Assembly (NCBI GenBank): GCA_964553045.1
Contig: CAZKJG010000001.1
Location: forward strand, 1-64,000
Reading direction: 5' to 3'
Length of the DNA stretch: 64,000 bases
Origin: JAWLEP01 sp964553045
GTDB taxonomy: Bacteria; Fermentibacterota; Fermentibacteria; Fermentibacterales; JCC-6
Under the pieces are notes generated by a model. It worked only from the letters and a program-made list of their open reading frames with translations. It had not been told where the DNA came from and did no database searches. A program made the translations under genes and the position numbers. Of the stretch, positions 34,193 to 42,633 are shown piece by piece; position 1 is the first letter of the stretch, and each line of letters begins with the position of its first letter.

Positions 34193-34656
34193 CAGAGGCG
34201 GTCCTTGCTCCTGAACGCCTCCACTACCGCTTCGGCGCTGTCCGCGTCCAGCAGCTTCTGGCAGAAGATGGGGTCGTGCAGATACCGGGCCAGCTTGCTG
34301 AGGACCTGCAGGTGGCGGGTTGGGTCTTCCTCCGGGCCCACCAGGAGGAAGAACAGGGAGACCGGCTTGTTGTCCACGGCGTTGAACTTCGCGCCGTCCA
34401 GCTTGCGCCCCACGGCCACCAGCGTGGTGTCCACCTGCGGCGTCAGGCAGTGTGGAATGGCTATTCCGTCACCGATACCCGTGCTGCTGAGCTCCTCCCT
34501 GCGCATGAGCGCCGCGCACATCATCTCCCGGTCGATGTCGGGCCCGCAGCGGGAGACTATATCCACAAGCTCCCTGACAATGTCCGGCTTCCGCTTCCCC
34601 TCAAGCTCCAGCTCGATGCATTCGGGATTCAACAGGTCGCCCAGGTCTGCAGACAT
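34192..34656 (-). CDS. PTS EIIA-type regulatory protein (PtsN-like)
   Basis: A 154-residue EIIA-Fru/Ntr domain. The phosphorylatable His is H69 in GIGDGIAIPHC, with SLFFLLVGPEEDPTRHLQVL and a C-terminal helix as in PtsN. No sugar EIIB/C genes are near. EIIA-Ntr controls K+ transport and other ion processes in proteobacteria; being the second gene of the Mrp operon, it probably links antiporter activity to phosphorylation state. That is inference. In many genomes ptsN sits beside rpoN; here rpoN is 24 kb away without it. Confidence 0.88.
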   Translation of the reverse strand: MSADLGDLLNPECIELELEGKRKPDIVRELVDIVSRCGPDIDREMMCAALMRREELSSTGIGDGIAIPHCLTPQVDTTLVAVGRKLDGAKFNAVDNKPVSLFFLLVGPEEDPTRHLQVLSKLARYLHDPIFCQKLLDADSAEAVVEAFRSKDRL

Positions 34657-35000
34657 CAGTCCTCCTCCTCCTCAGCCAGCCCCACCGCCCAGTCCACCGG
34701 TACGGTGAATAGCACTCCCGTTCCGGGATCGCCCAGGTCTCCGCACACCTCGTTCAGCAGCCGGTGCAGCCTGGGAATCAGGCTCTCGTCCCTAACCACG
34801 GAGAATATCGTCTTGTTGTACGGCTTGTTGCCCTTCATGAACTTCTGAAAACCGGCGAAGAGGGGGATCTCGTAGGTCATGAATCGCCCCATTCCCTCCG
34901 AGTCCAGTATGGTGCCGCCGGGGATGCCCACCTCCGTATAGGCCTCGAGCACCTCCTCCAGCAGCTCTTCATCGTTCAGAACGAAGACCACGAGCTTCAC
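34656..35000 (-). CDS. PII-like signalling protein heading the Mrp operon
   Basis: A 114-residue protein with a GTG start eight bases after GAGGAGG; the 30 in-frame codons upstream are not used. The start KLVVFVLNDEELLEEVLEAY and TEVGIPGGTILDSEGMGRFM follow the ferredoxin-like PII fold, and VRDESLIPRLHRLLNEVCGD and TGVLFTVPVDWAVGL fit its second half. PII-like proteins bind nucleotides or ions and regulate adjacent transporters. It shares its last base with the ptsN start. Confidence 0.65.
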   Translation of the reverse strand: MKLVVFVLNDEELLEEVLEAYTEVGIPGGTILDSEGMGRFMTYEIPLFAGFQKFMKGNKPYNKTIFSVVRDESLIPRLHRLLNEVCGDLGDPGTGVLFTVPVDWAVGLAEEEED

Positions 35001-35264
35001 TGCTGCCTCCTCACCGGAAGGTCTCCGAAGACGGACGCCCGTTGCCCCGGAGGGTTGCCCGCCGACCAGGCGGTGTCCGTAGGTTAACATGTCGAACCGG
35101 CGGCGTCATATCAATCTCGGCGCCTCGCTCCGGCCGGGCTCCCCATTCGGCCTGCACGGCCCTGCGCCCCGTATGCGCACCTGCGGCGACAACCCGTCCG
35201 GCGCAAGCTGGCCCGCATACGCTGCGTCAGGCCGGGCCTGGGCACGGCAGTAACAGTTGCCAAG

Positions 35265-35290
35265 ATGTATAAGTATATTATTATATACAT
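35265..35290 (+). promoter_or_regulatory. AT-rich palindrome abutting the arsR start codon
   Basis: Arms ATGTATA and TATACAT (12 bases apart) end at the base before the ATG at 35291. The block is almost pure A/T in GC-rich surroundings, typical of an ArsR/SmtB operator and -10 region. No Shine-Dalgarno sequence is left, so the mRNA may be leaderless. Confidence 0.6.
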
Positions 35291-35596
35291 ATGGAGCTGC
35301 AGCAGTACGCGAGAATCCACCGTACGCTGGCCTCGGAAACCCGCCTGCGGATAATCCGCATGCTTGCCGAGAGGCCCATGTGCGTCAACGCGATCACTCG
35401 AAGGCTGGGAATCAGCCAGCCTGCCGTCTCCCAGCACCTGGCTGTTCTGAGCGCAGCGGGGCTGGTGAGCGGTGAGAAGCAGGGATACAGGGTGCACTAC
35501 AGCATCGAAGAAAGGGAGCTGGAAAGGGTGAAGAAGGCCCTGGCCCGCCTCCCCTATTCCGCAGAGAACAGCGATGCCGGCGAAGACTCCGGGTAG
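35291..35596 (+). CDS. ArsR-family repressor of ABC exporter operon
   Basis: A 101-residue winged-helix protein: RTLASETRLRIIRMLAERPM, LGISQPAVSQHLAVLSAAGL and the wing EKQGYRVHYSIEE. Only one cysteine (C31) is present, so the classical As(III) site is absent and the ligand may be something else. It overlaps the ABC exporter gene by 23 bases and therefore probably controls the whole exporter operon to 40981. Confidence 0.88.
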   Translation: MELQQYARIHRTLASETRLRIIRMLAERPMCVNAITRRLGISQPAVSQHLAVLSAAGLVSGEKQGYRVHYSIEERELERVKKALARLPYSAENSDAGEDSG

Positions 35597-37403
35597 AAGG
35601 GCGGACAGACCCGGCCCGGGGGGTGCAGGCCGCCGACAGTCCTCGGCGCTGTCCATCCTCAGGAGGCTTTCGCGGTACGTCAGGCCCCATCTCGGCCTGT
35701 TCCTGGCCACCGCCGCCGCCGCGGTGGGGGCCGCCATCTTCGAGCTGCTTCCCCCCCTGGTCATCCGCATGGTGGTGGACCGCGCCTTGACGGGCGGGGA
35801 CAGCGGGCTCATCTGGCTGTGGGCCGCGGGGCTCCTGGGCATCTCCATTCTCCAGGGCGGCGTGGACTTCGTCAGGCTCTACCTCACCGCGGTGGTGGGC
35901 CAGAAGGTGGTCTTCCGCATACGCAACAGCCTGTTCGAGCACCTCAACAGGCTGTCGTTCTCCTTCTACGACAGGGCCAGGACGGGTGACATCATGTCCC
36001 GGGTCACCGCCGACACCGAAGTGCTCAGCCAGCTGTTCGGCCGTGCCGGCGTCATCGTGCTCACCAACATGCTGTTCCTGCTGGGGGTGATGGTTGTTCT
36101 GTTCACCTGGAGCTGGCTGCTCGGTCTGGCCTACGCTGCCATGATCCCGGTGATGGTCATGGCGGTGCGCATCTACGCAATGAGGGTACGGCCCGCGATG
36201 GGCCGGCTGCGAAGAAGCCTGGGCGCCCTGGGTGACACGCTGCACGGAACGCTCACCGGGATCGAGGTCGTGAAGATACTGGGCCGCGAGAGGCTGGAGG
36301 AGAAGCGTTTCCAGGCCTCCAGCCGGCGCTACATGGGTGCGGGGATGAGTGCCGTCAGGGTGCAGTCGCTGTGGATGCCCTTCGTGAATGTCCTCATGGG
36401 GGTGGGCATGGCGATTGTGCTGTGGCTGGGGGGGTACGGAGCAATGCGGGGGGCCGTCTCCCTGGGCACCCTGGTTGCTTTCGCCGCCTACACCGGCATG
36501 CTCCTGCGGCCGGTGAGGCAGACCGGTATGATGATGAACGTCGTGGTGAGATCGCTGGCCGCCGCCGAACGGATCTTCGAGGTGCTGGACACCAGGCCCG
36601 AGATACGGGACGCCCCGGGGGCCCGACCCCTGCCGCCCGTGGAGGGGCGGATCAGCTTCGAGCACGTATGGTTCGGCTACGACAGCGAAAAGCCGGTGCT
36701 TCGTGACATCTGCCTGGAGGCCCTGCCGGGAGAGCTGGTGGCCCTGGTCGGGCCATCCGGGGCCGGCAAGAGCACTCTCGTACATCTGATTCCCAGGTTC
36801 TACGACGCGGACCGGGGCCGCATCCTGATCGACGGCCATGACCTGCGGGAGGTGACCGTGGAGAGCCTCCGCGGGCAGGTGGGCGTCGCACTGCAGGACG
36901 TGTTCCTCTTCGACACCTCCATCCGTGAGAACATCGCCTACGGCAGCCCCGGTGTCTCCGACGGGGAGATCGAACGGGCCGCCGCCGACGTGAGGATACA
37001 CGATTTCGTCACCTCGCTGCCGATGGGCTACGGAACCCCGGTCGGGGAGCGGGGCGTTCGTCTCTCCGGCGGGCAGAGGCAGCGGATAGCGCTGGCCCGG
37101 GTGCTTCTGCGCAACCCCAGGGTGCTGATACTGGACGAGCCCACCTCCAGCGTGGACGCGGATACCGAGCGACGGATGCAGGAGGCCTTCGAGAGGGTCA
37201 GGCGGGGGCGGACCACATTCGTCATCGCCCACCGTCTGTGGACCGTCCAGCACGCCGACCGGATCATCGTCCTGGACAGGGGAAGGGTCGTCGAGCGGGG
37301 CACGGGCGGCAGCGGCGCTTCGGCCCACCGGGAGCTCATCCGTTCGGGCGGCCTGTACAGCCGTCTCTACGGCCTGCAGTTCGGCGGGGAGGTGCGTCCG
37401 TGA
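35574..37403 (+). CDS. ABC exporter half-transporter 1 (TMD-NBD fusion)
   Basis: A 609-residue MsbA/BmrC-type exporter half. Six membrane helices (about 30-330) are followed by a nucleotide-binding domain with Walker A GPSGAGKST, signature LSGGQ, Walker B VLILDEPTSSVD and H-loop FVIAHRLWTVQ. It starts within arsR and overlaps the second half-transporter gene by GTGA, as expected for a heterodimer. Exported substrates of this class include drugs, lipids and peptides. Control by ArsR hints at a stress-related compound. Confidence 0.92.
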   Translation: MPAKTPGRRADRPGPGGAGRRQSSALSILRRLSRYVRPHLGLFLATAAAAVGAAIFELLPPLVIRMVVDRALTGGDSGLIWLWAAGLLGISILQGGVDFVRLYLTAVVGQKVVFRIRNSLFEHLNRLSFSFYDRARTGDIMSRVTADTEVLSQLFGRAGVIVLTNMLFLLGVMVVLFTWSWLLGLAYAAMIPVMVMAVRIYAMRVRPAMGRLRRSLGALGDTLHGTLTGIEVVKILGRERLEEKRFQASSRRYMGAGMSAVRVQSLWMPFVNVLMGVGMAIVLWLGGYGAMRGAVSLGTLVAFAAYTGMLLRPVRQTGMMMNVVVRSLAAAERIFEVLDTRPEIRDAPGARPLPPVEGRISFEHVWFGYDSEKPVLRDICLEALPGELVALVGPSGAGKSTLVHLIPRFYDADRGRILIDGHDLREVTVESLRGQVGVALQDVFLFDTSIRENIAYGSPGVSDGEIERAAADVRIHDFVTSLPMGYGTPVGERGVRLSGGQRQRIALARVLLRNPRVLILDEPTSSVDADTERRMQEAFERVRRGRTTFVIAHRLWTVQHADRIIVLDRGRVVERGTGGSGASAHRELIRSGGLYSRLYGLQFGGEVRP

Positions 37404-39274
37404 ACATCCGCGGCGGCTTCATGAGGCGGCTTCAGCGGGAGGAGGCGGATTTCAGGCTGACCGACCTGGGAGGCGGCACCCTGCGGCTCATCCTCCACTA
37501 CGTACGTCCCTACCTGGGCAGGGTGCTCCTGGCCGGGCTGCTGATGCTCGTGGCAACCGCCGCCTCGCTGGCCATGCCCTTTCTCGCCAAGGTGGCGGTG
37601 GACCGCTACATAGTCCCCGGCGACCTCTCCGGCCTCACCCTGGTTGCGCTGGCCTACCTGGGGCTGACGGCGGTCTTCTGGCCGGCCTCCTACGGCCAGG
37701 GCTACCTGTCGGGCTGGGTCAGCCAGCGGGTTGTGTACGATCTCAGGAGGGACATGGTCGCCGGCGTTCTACGCCAGTCGCTGGACTTCCACAGGCGGGA
37801 GCGGGTGGGCCAGATCATGTCGCGCATCACCCACGACATCGACAACGTGGCCGATTTCGTCTCCACAAGCCTCATCAACCTGATCAACGACGTGGTCACG
37901 GTGTCCGGCATCGTGGTGGTCATGTCGCTTCTGAACCTCCGACTTACCCTGATTACCCTGCTCAGCGTTCCGGTGGTCATCCTGGGCCTGGGTTTCCTGG
38001 CAAAGCGGATGCGGCGGGCCTACGTCCACGTCCAGCAGGAGATGGCGGCGGTGAACACGGGCGTGCAGCAGGGGGTCACGGGGATGAGGGTGACCAAGTC
38101 CCTGTCCAGGGAGTCGCTGAACATCGAGAGGTTCGAGATGCTCAGCCTGCGCAACATGAAGGCCAACCTCCGCACGGCCGTCCTCTTCGCTGCGCTGTTC
38201 CCGGTGATGACGGTGAGCAACATGCTGAGCGTGGCTCTGGTGATCGGCTACGGCGGTACCCTGGTGGCAGCCGGATCGATGACCATCGGAGTGATATTCG
38301 CCTTCCTGGGATATGTGAACAGGTTCTTCGGGCCCCTGCGGGAGCTGAGCCTGGTGTACAACGCCCTGCAGGCAGCCGCGGCCTCGCTCACCCGAATTGG
38401 TGAGTACCTCCGAATGCAGCCGGAGATCACCCAGCCGGACCGGACGGCATCCCCCCCGCAAGGCGGCTTCAGGGGCCGGGTCGATTTTCGGGGAGTGACC
38501 TTCGGCTACGGCGACGGGCCGGTTCTCCATGAGGTGAGCCTCACCATGGAAGCATCGGAGACCCTTGCCCTGGTGGGGCCCACCGGGGCCGGGAAGAGCA
38601 CGCTGGCCCTGCTCCTGGCCAGGCTCTACGTGCCCGGGAGCGGACGGATCGAGATCGACGGGACAGACCTGGCGGACATCGGCTCGAAGGAGCTGAGACG
38701 GCTGGTCACGGTGGTGCCCCAGGAGGCATTCCTGTTCCCTGGCACCGTCCGCGAGAACATCAGGTACGGAGACCCGGAAGCGGACGACGAGGCCGTGAAG
38801 AGGGCGGCGCGGCTTGTGCATGCCCACGAGTTCATTCGGGGCCTTCCCGATGGCTACGACAGCGAGGCGGGGGAAGCCGGGAAGCTGCTGTCCGGAGGGC
38901 AGAAGCAGCTCATAGCCCTGGCCAGGGCCCTCCTCGCGGACCCTCTCATACTGGTGCTCGACGAGACGACGGCCCACGTCGACGCCCTCACCGAGAGCAT
39001 GCTGCAGCGGGGAATGGATGAGCTTACCCGCGACAGAACGACCCTGATCATCGCCCACAGGTTCTCAACCCTCAGGAGCGCCGACAGCATCGCTGTGATG
39101 GAGGAGGGCCGGATCGTGGCGCGGGGATCCCACGCCGGGCTCCTGCGTGACAGCGCCGTCTACCGGAGGCTCTACGAGAAGCAGTGGGCGCGGGCGGGCC
39201 GCCCCGGCGACGCCCTGCGCACCGCCGACCACGGGGACGACGGAAAGGAGAGCAGTGGAACCGATGAACCATGA
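37400..39274 (+). CDS. ABC exporter half-transporter 2 (TMD-NBD fusion)
   Basis: A 624-residue partner to the preceding exporter half, with GTG start overlapping its stop (an ATG at 37421 is possible). Membrane domain about 40-330; NBD with Walker A GPTGAGKST, signature LSGGQ, Walker B LILVLDETTAHVD (Thr replaces the usual Pro after Glu) and IAHRFSTLRS. The pair resembles YheI/YheH-like heterodimers, but both catalytic glutamates are kept. The stop lies inside the next ATPase gene. Confidence 0.92.
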   Translation: MNIRGGFMRRLQREEADFRLTDLGGGTLRLILHYVRPYLGRVLLAGLLMLVATAASLAMPFLAKVAVDRYIVPGDLSGLTLVALAYLGLTAVFWPASYGQGYLSGWVSQRVVYDLRRDMVAGVLRQSLDFHRRERVGQIMSRITHDIDNVADFVSTSLINLINDVVTVSGIVVVMSLLNLRLTLITLLSVPVVILGLGFLAKRMRRAYVHVQQEMAAVNTGVQQGVTGMRVTKSLSRESLNIERFEMLSLRNMKANLRTAVLFAALFPVMTVSNMLSVALVIGYGGTLVAAGSMTIGVIFAFLGYVNRFFGPLRELSLVYNALQAAAASLTRIGEYLRMQPEITQPDRTASPPQGGFRGRVDFRGVTFGYGDGPVLHEVSLTMEASETLALVGPTGAGKSTLALLLARLYVPGSGRIEIDGTDLADIGSKELRRLVTVVPQEAFLFPGTVRENIRYGDPEADDEAVKRAARLVHAHEFIRGLPDGYDSEAGEAGKLLSGGQKQLIALARALLADPLILVLDETTAHVDALTESMLQRGMDELTRDRTTLIIAHRFSTLRSADSIAVMEEGRIVARGSHAGLLRDSAVYRRLYEKQWARAGRPGDALRTADHGDDGKESSGTDEP

Positions 39275-40247
39275 GGACTCTCCGCTGATCGAGGTCAGCG
39301 GAGTCACCAAGAGCTTCGACGGCACAGTTGCCCTCGACGGCATATCCTTCAGCGTGGACAGGGGCGAGCTGTTCGGGTTCCTCGGCCCCAACGGGGCCGG
39401 CAAGACCACAACCATCAACATCCTCACCGGGCTGGCCAGGGCGGACTCGGGCCGGTTCAGAATCGCAGGCATGGACTGCTCTGAGAACCCCGGCGCGGCC
39501 CAGCACCTCATCGGTATCGTACCCGACGGGAGCAACCTGTACCCGGAGCTGACGGGGTTCGAGAACCTCTGCTTCTGCGCCTCGCTGTACGGAATCCGGC
39601 GGGATGAGCGAAGAAGGCGGGCCCGGCGGCTGCTGGAGCTCTTCGAGCTGTCCGAGGCGGGAGGCCGGAGGTTCGGCGGCTACTCCCGGGGCATGAAGCG
39701 GCGGCTGACCATTGCCGCCGGAATCATACACGAGCCGGAGATCCTCTTTCTCGACGAGCCCACCACCGGCATAGACGTGGCCAGCGCCAGGCAGATCAGA
39801 AGGCTGATAGCGGACCTTCAGCGGGGCGGAACCACGGTGTTCCTCACCACCCACTACATAGAGGAGGCGGAGCGGCTGTGCGGGCGCATCGCATTCCTGG
39901 TGAGGGGCCGAATAGTCAGGACGGACACTGTCTCCAGCCTTCTGCGGTCCATGGGGTCGCAGGATACGATGATGCTGACCGTGGCCTCGCAGCCGGCCGG
40001 TCTGGCCGAGCAGCTGGCCGACGCGTTCCCCGAATACGACTTCGGGGGGGAGTCCGCATCGACTGTCCGCGTGAACTCCGACGGGAAGGTGGAGCTCGGC
40101 CCGCTGATACGCTTCATCGAGGGGAGGGGCGCCGAGGTAACGGAGGCGCGCAGGCTTCTCCCCAGCCTGGAGGAGGTTTTCGTGCGCATAACCGGAATCG
40201 AGGCGGAGAGGATGAGGAGCGACCGCAACGGGGGTGAGCGCCGATGA
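39264..40247 (+). CDS. ABC-2 exporter ATPase
   Basis: A 327-residue ATPase of the DrrA/CcmA group: Walker A GPNGAGKTTT at 41-50, signature region FGGYSRGMKRRL, Walker B ILFLDEPTTGID, H-loop TTHYIEEAERL, and a C-terminal accessory domain (about 240-327). The ATG at 39264 overlaps the end of the exporter gene; upstream in-frame codons are not used. It is coupled to the permease gene by a 4-base overlap. Confidence 0.92.
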   Translation: MNHEDSPLIEVSGVTKSFDGTVALDGISFSVDRGELFGFLGPNGAGKTTTINILTGLARADSGRFRIAGMDCSENPGAAQHLIGIVPDGSNLYPELTGFENLCFCASLYGIRRDERRRRARRLLELFELSEAGGRRFGGYSRGMKRRLTIAAGIIHEPEILFLDEPTTGIDVASARQIRRLIADLQRGGTTVFLTTHYIEEAERLCGRIAFLVRGRIVRTDTVSSLLRSMGSQDTMMLTVASQPAGLAEQLADAFPEYDFGGESASTVRVNSDGKVELGPLIRFIEGRGAEVTEARRLLPSLEEVFVRITGIEAERMRSDRNGGERR

Positions 40248-40981
40248 GGAGATGGATTGCCTTCTGGAGCATACTGCGCAAGGATATGCGAACCTACTAC
40301 CTCAAGCCTCCCAACATCAGCTGGGGGCTGATCTTCCCCGTGGCCTGGACAGGCATGTTCTTCATCCGTTCGGGCCAAGGCCTCGGGGATGTGCCGAGCC
40401 TGCTGCCGGGGGTTGTCTCGCTGGCCGTGCTCTTCGGAACCACCTCCATGCTGGCGGTGACGGTTACCTTCGAGAAGAAGAGCCGGTCCTTCGACAGATT
40501 ACTGCTGGCCCCCATATCCCTGGAGCAGCTTATGCTGGCCAAGACCAGCGGAGCGATACTGTTCGGCGTGGCCAACGCATGCATGCCCCTCGTGCTGGCC
40601 TCGCTGGTGACGGACCTGTCGGGAGTGGCCTGGGCGCCCCTTGCCGCGGCGGTCCTTCTGCTGGCGGTCGTGACCACCTTTCTGGGCCTCTTCGTGGCGG
40701 TATCGGTGAAAGAGGTTTTCGAGGCGCAGACATTCTCCAACTTCTTCCGCTTCCCCATGATATTCCTCTGCGGCCTGTTCTTCCCGATCGGCTCGCTTCC
40801 CCTGCCTCTGAGACCGCTTTCCTACGCCCTGCCGCTCACCTACGGAACCGACATACTCCACAGGGCCGTTCATGGTGGCGGAACGCTGCCCCCCATACTG
40901 GACTTCGCGGCCATCATCGGATTCAGCGTGCTTCTCTTCGCAGTCAGCCTTCGAAACATCCGGAGGAAGTGGATCCTGTAG
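40244..40981 (+). CDS. ABC-2 type transporter permease
   Basis: A 245-residue permease with six membrane helices; its N-terminal RKDMRTYYLKPPNISWGLIF is shared with the paralog at 29399. The final 62 codons are repeated nearly exactly at 42635-42820. It works with the ATPase encoded just before, and it is the last intact gene of the ArsR-led exporter operon. Confidence 0.9.
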   Translation: MRRWIAFWSILRKDMRTYYLKPPNISWGLIFPVAWTGMFFIRSGQGLGDVPSLLPGVVSLAVLFGTTSMLAVTVTFEKKSRSFDRLLLAPISLEQLMLAKTSGAILFGVANACMPLVLASLVTDLSGVAWAPLAAAVLLLAVVTTFLGLFVAVSVKEVFEAQTFSNFFRFPMIFLCGLFFPIGSLPLPLRPLSYALPLTYGTDILHRAVHGGGTLPPILDFAAIIGFSVLLFAVSLRNIRRKWIL

Positions 40982-40992
40982 CCAGCCGTGCG
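40795..40992 (+). repeat. 198-bp direct repeat, copy 1
   Basis: Covers the last 62 codons of the ABC-2 permease and 11 bases beyond its stop. Copy 2 at 42634-42831 has the same length with nine substitutions by eye (about 95% identity), mostly silent. The copies bracket a AAA ATPase gene and gene debris. Confidence 0.9.
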
Positions 40993-41006
40993 AACCGGAG
41001 CGAACC

Positions 41007-41087
41007 TCAAATGAGTGTGAAGGTGAGCACCAGCGGCAGGCCCTCGGGAATGACGGAAACGGCCACGGCCATGGAAGAGAGGAGCAG
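41007..41087 (-). pseudogene. Fragment of a P-type cation-transporting ATPase
   Basis: Twenty-six codons, ending in TGA, read LLLSSMAVAVSVIPEGLPLV and then LTFTLI. This is the M4 membrane segment with the PEGL motif of Ca2+/Mg2+/Na+-type P-ATPases. No phosphorylation domain follows. Upstream minus-strand sequence (41088-41230) gives no further recognisable ATPase. It is best read as debris of a deleted gene. Confidence 0.5.
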
Positions 41088-41236
41088 ATGGGGAGCCAAT
41101 ACATGAGGTGTGTGAAACTGGCTGTCTTCCAACTGCGCAAATCCGAAATGATACAATAACCGTCTACGGCCATCTCCTCGACTGCAGCTGCCGAAACCCC
41201 GGCGGTTGACCCCGGCTCGAAATAGATTACACTTAG

Positions 41237-41257
41237 TGCGTAACGCAAAATGCGTAA
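41237..41257 (+). promoter_or_regulatory. TGCGTAA repeats upstream of the AAA ATPase
   Basis: The palindrome TGCGTAACGCA (41237-41247) is followed by a direct repeat TGCGTAA (41251-41257), in AT-richer DNA 19 bases before the ATPase start and just ahead of its GGAAAGGG site. It may be an operator. Confidence 0.4.
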
Positions 41258-41275
41258 TATGGAAAGGGATCGTAT

Positions 41276-42418
41276 ATGCCAAACCCGTTCTCCTACGGCG
41301 GAATTGTCAGAGGCGATGATTTCTGCAATCGGAAGAGGGAGATGGAGGACCTGGTGCGGGCGGGGCTCAATGGAGAGAAGCTCTTCATCCATGGGGAGAG
41401 GCGCACAGGCAAGACCTCCCTCCTCAGGGCAGTGTGCGGGAAACTGGCCGAAACCGGCGCGATCACCGTCATGATCAACGTATGGAAGTGCGTGGACGCT
41501 TCGGATTTCGTCGACCTCTGCGCCTCGAAGTTCGCCGCGGCCGAAGGCACCGGTGGTATTCTGAAGAGGGTGAGAAGCATCTTCGAGGGCCTTTCGCCGG
41601 CAGTGACCGTAGGCGATGACGGAAGACCGGCGATAACCCTCGCCAGAAGATCGAGGACTTCTTCCTCGGCTCAGCTGCAGAGCGTTCTCAGGGCCTCCTG
41701 GAAGATTGCGGATGCGAACAGGAACAGGAGGCTGGTTGTCATCTTAGATGAATTCCAGCAGGTGAGGGAACTGGGCGATGACAGCATAGAAAGGGTCCTG
41801 CGAAGCGTTGTGCAGGAAAGGAACGACATAGCCTGGTTCTTCTGCGGAAGCCGCTCCCACATGATAAGGGAGATGTTCCTCGACCCGGGCAGGCCTCTCT
41901 ACAGAAGCTCGGGGCACTTTCCCCTCGAATCCATTTCCCGCATGTGCTGGATGCCATTCATAGCGGAGAAGTTCGGTTCCACCGGCCGGGAAGTCCCCGA
42001 CGGCGTGGTGGGGAAACTCCTGGACATGACTTCCGGCCACCCGTTCTATACACAGATGCTCTGCTCCGCCCTCTGGGACATAAGCGAGAAGGGACAGGCC
42101 GTCTCCGCGGACATGGCGGCCAAGGCCATGGATCTACTCCTGGAGAGGGAGCACTCCGCGTTCCTCACCCTCTGGAACTCACTGCCGGAGATGTCCCGGC
42201 GCATGCTCAGGGCTGTGGCGATGGAGGACCCGCTGAAGTCACCATACTCGGGAGAGGTCCTGTCGAAGTACGGCTTCAAGTCCCCCTCCAGCGCGGGAAG
42301 GGCCATCGGGTACCTTGTCGCCCATGACATCGTAAGGAGGACGGGTAAGAACGATTACTCCGTCATCGACACCTTCCTGGGCATGTGGTGCAGAAGAAAC
42401 CTCATGAATGTGCCGTGA
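41276..42418 (+). CDS. Archaeal-type AAA+ ATPase (COG1672-like)
   Basis: A 380-residue ATPase of the kind common in archaea and thermophiles: N-terminal NPFSYGGIVRGDDFCNRKRE, Walker A GERRTGKT at 40-47, Walker B VVILDEFQQV with D158-E159, sensor-like WFFCGSRSHM, then a helical lid and a C-terminal winged helix (KSPSSAGRAIGYLVAHDIVR). The cellular role of this family is not established; ORC/CDC6-like or mobile-element links have been proposed. It is flanked by the 198-bp direct repeats and gene fragments, suggesting insertion by recombination. Confidence 0.82.
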   Translation: MPNPFSYGGIVRGDDFCNRKREMEDLVRAGLNGEKLFIHGERRTGKTSLLRAVCGKLAETGAITVMINVWKCVDASDFVDLCASKFAAAEGTGGILKRVRSIFEGLSPAVTVGDDGRPAITLARRSRTSSSAQLQSVLRASWKIADANRNRRLVVILDEFQQVRELGDDSIERVLRSVVQERNDIAWFFCGSRSHMIREMFLDPGRPLYRSSGHFPLESISRMCWMPFIAEKFGSTGREVPDGVVGKLLDMTSGHPFYTQMLCSALWDISEKGQAVSADMAAKAMDLLLEREHSAFLTLWNSLPEMSRRMLRAVAMEDPLKSPYSGEVLSKYGFKSPSSAGRAIGYLVAHDIVRRTGKNDYSVIDTFLGMWCRRNLMNVP

Positions 42419-42420
42419 CA

Positions 42421-42432
42421 CTCCCGCGGGAG
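42421..42432 (+). terminator. Palindrome CTCCCGCGGGAG after the ATPase gene
   Basis: A perfect 12-base inverted repeat two bases after the ATPase stop. It could be a weak terminator or a recombination scar; no U-tract follows. Confidence 0.3.
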
Positions 42433-42441
42433 GCGGGCATC

Positions 42442-42630
42442 TCACGAAGGGTCGGCAGCCAGTTGGATATTCCGAAGATGCAGCCTCTGTAGCTCCAACC
42501 CATTATGCCAACCTGCCCGGAAGTACACGAAGGGCAGGCGCCTGAGATGTTTTCCCGCCCGGACGTAATCGTCCAGGTCAACGTCCCCGCGCCTGCGACC
42601 CGCCGCCCTGAGGAAGGCCTTACCGTATCG
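42442..42630 (-). pseudogene. Unidentified C-terminal gene fragment
   Basis: A minus-strand frame of about 62 codons (RYGKAFLRAAGRRRGDVDLD, then DYVRAGKHLRRLPFVYFRAG and WHNGLELQRLHL) ends at TGA 42442-42444. Its residue composition looks protein-like. It is cut off at the junction with repeat copy 2, so it appears to be the tail of a gene whose start was lost. I do not recognise the family. Confidence 0.35.
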
Positions 42631-42633
42631 GGA

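Noticed and set aside
35412..37328. Long minus-strand open frame opposite the first ABC half-transporter
   Set aside because: His/Pro/Gly-rich shadow of the real gene; no known domain, and codon bias fits the plus strand.
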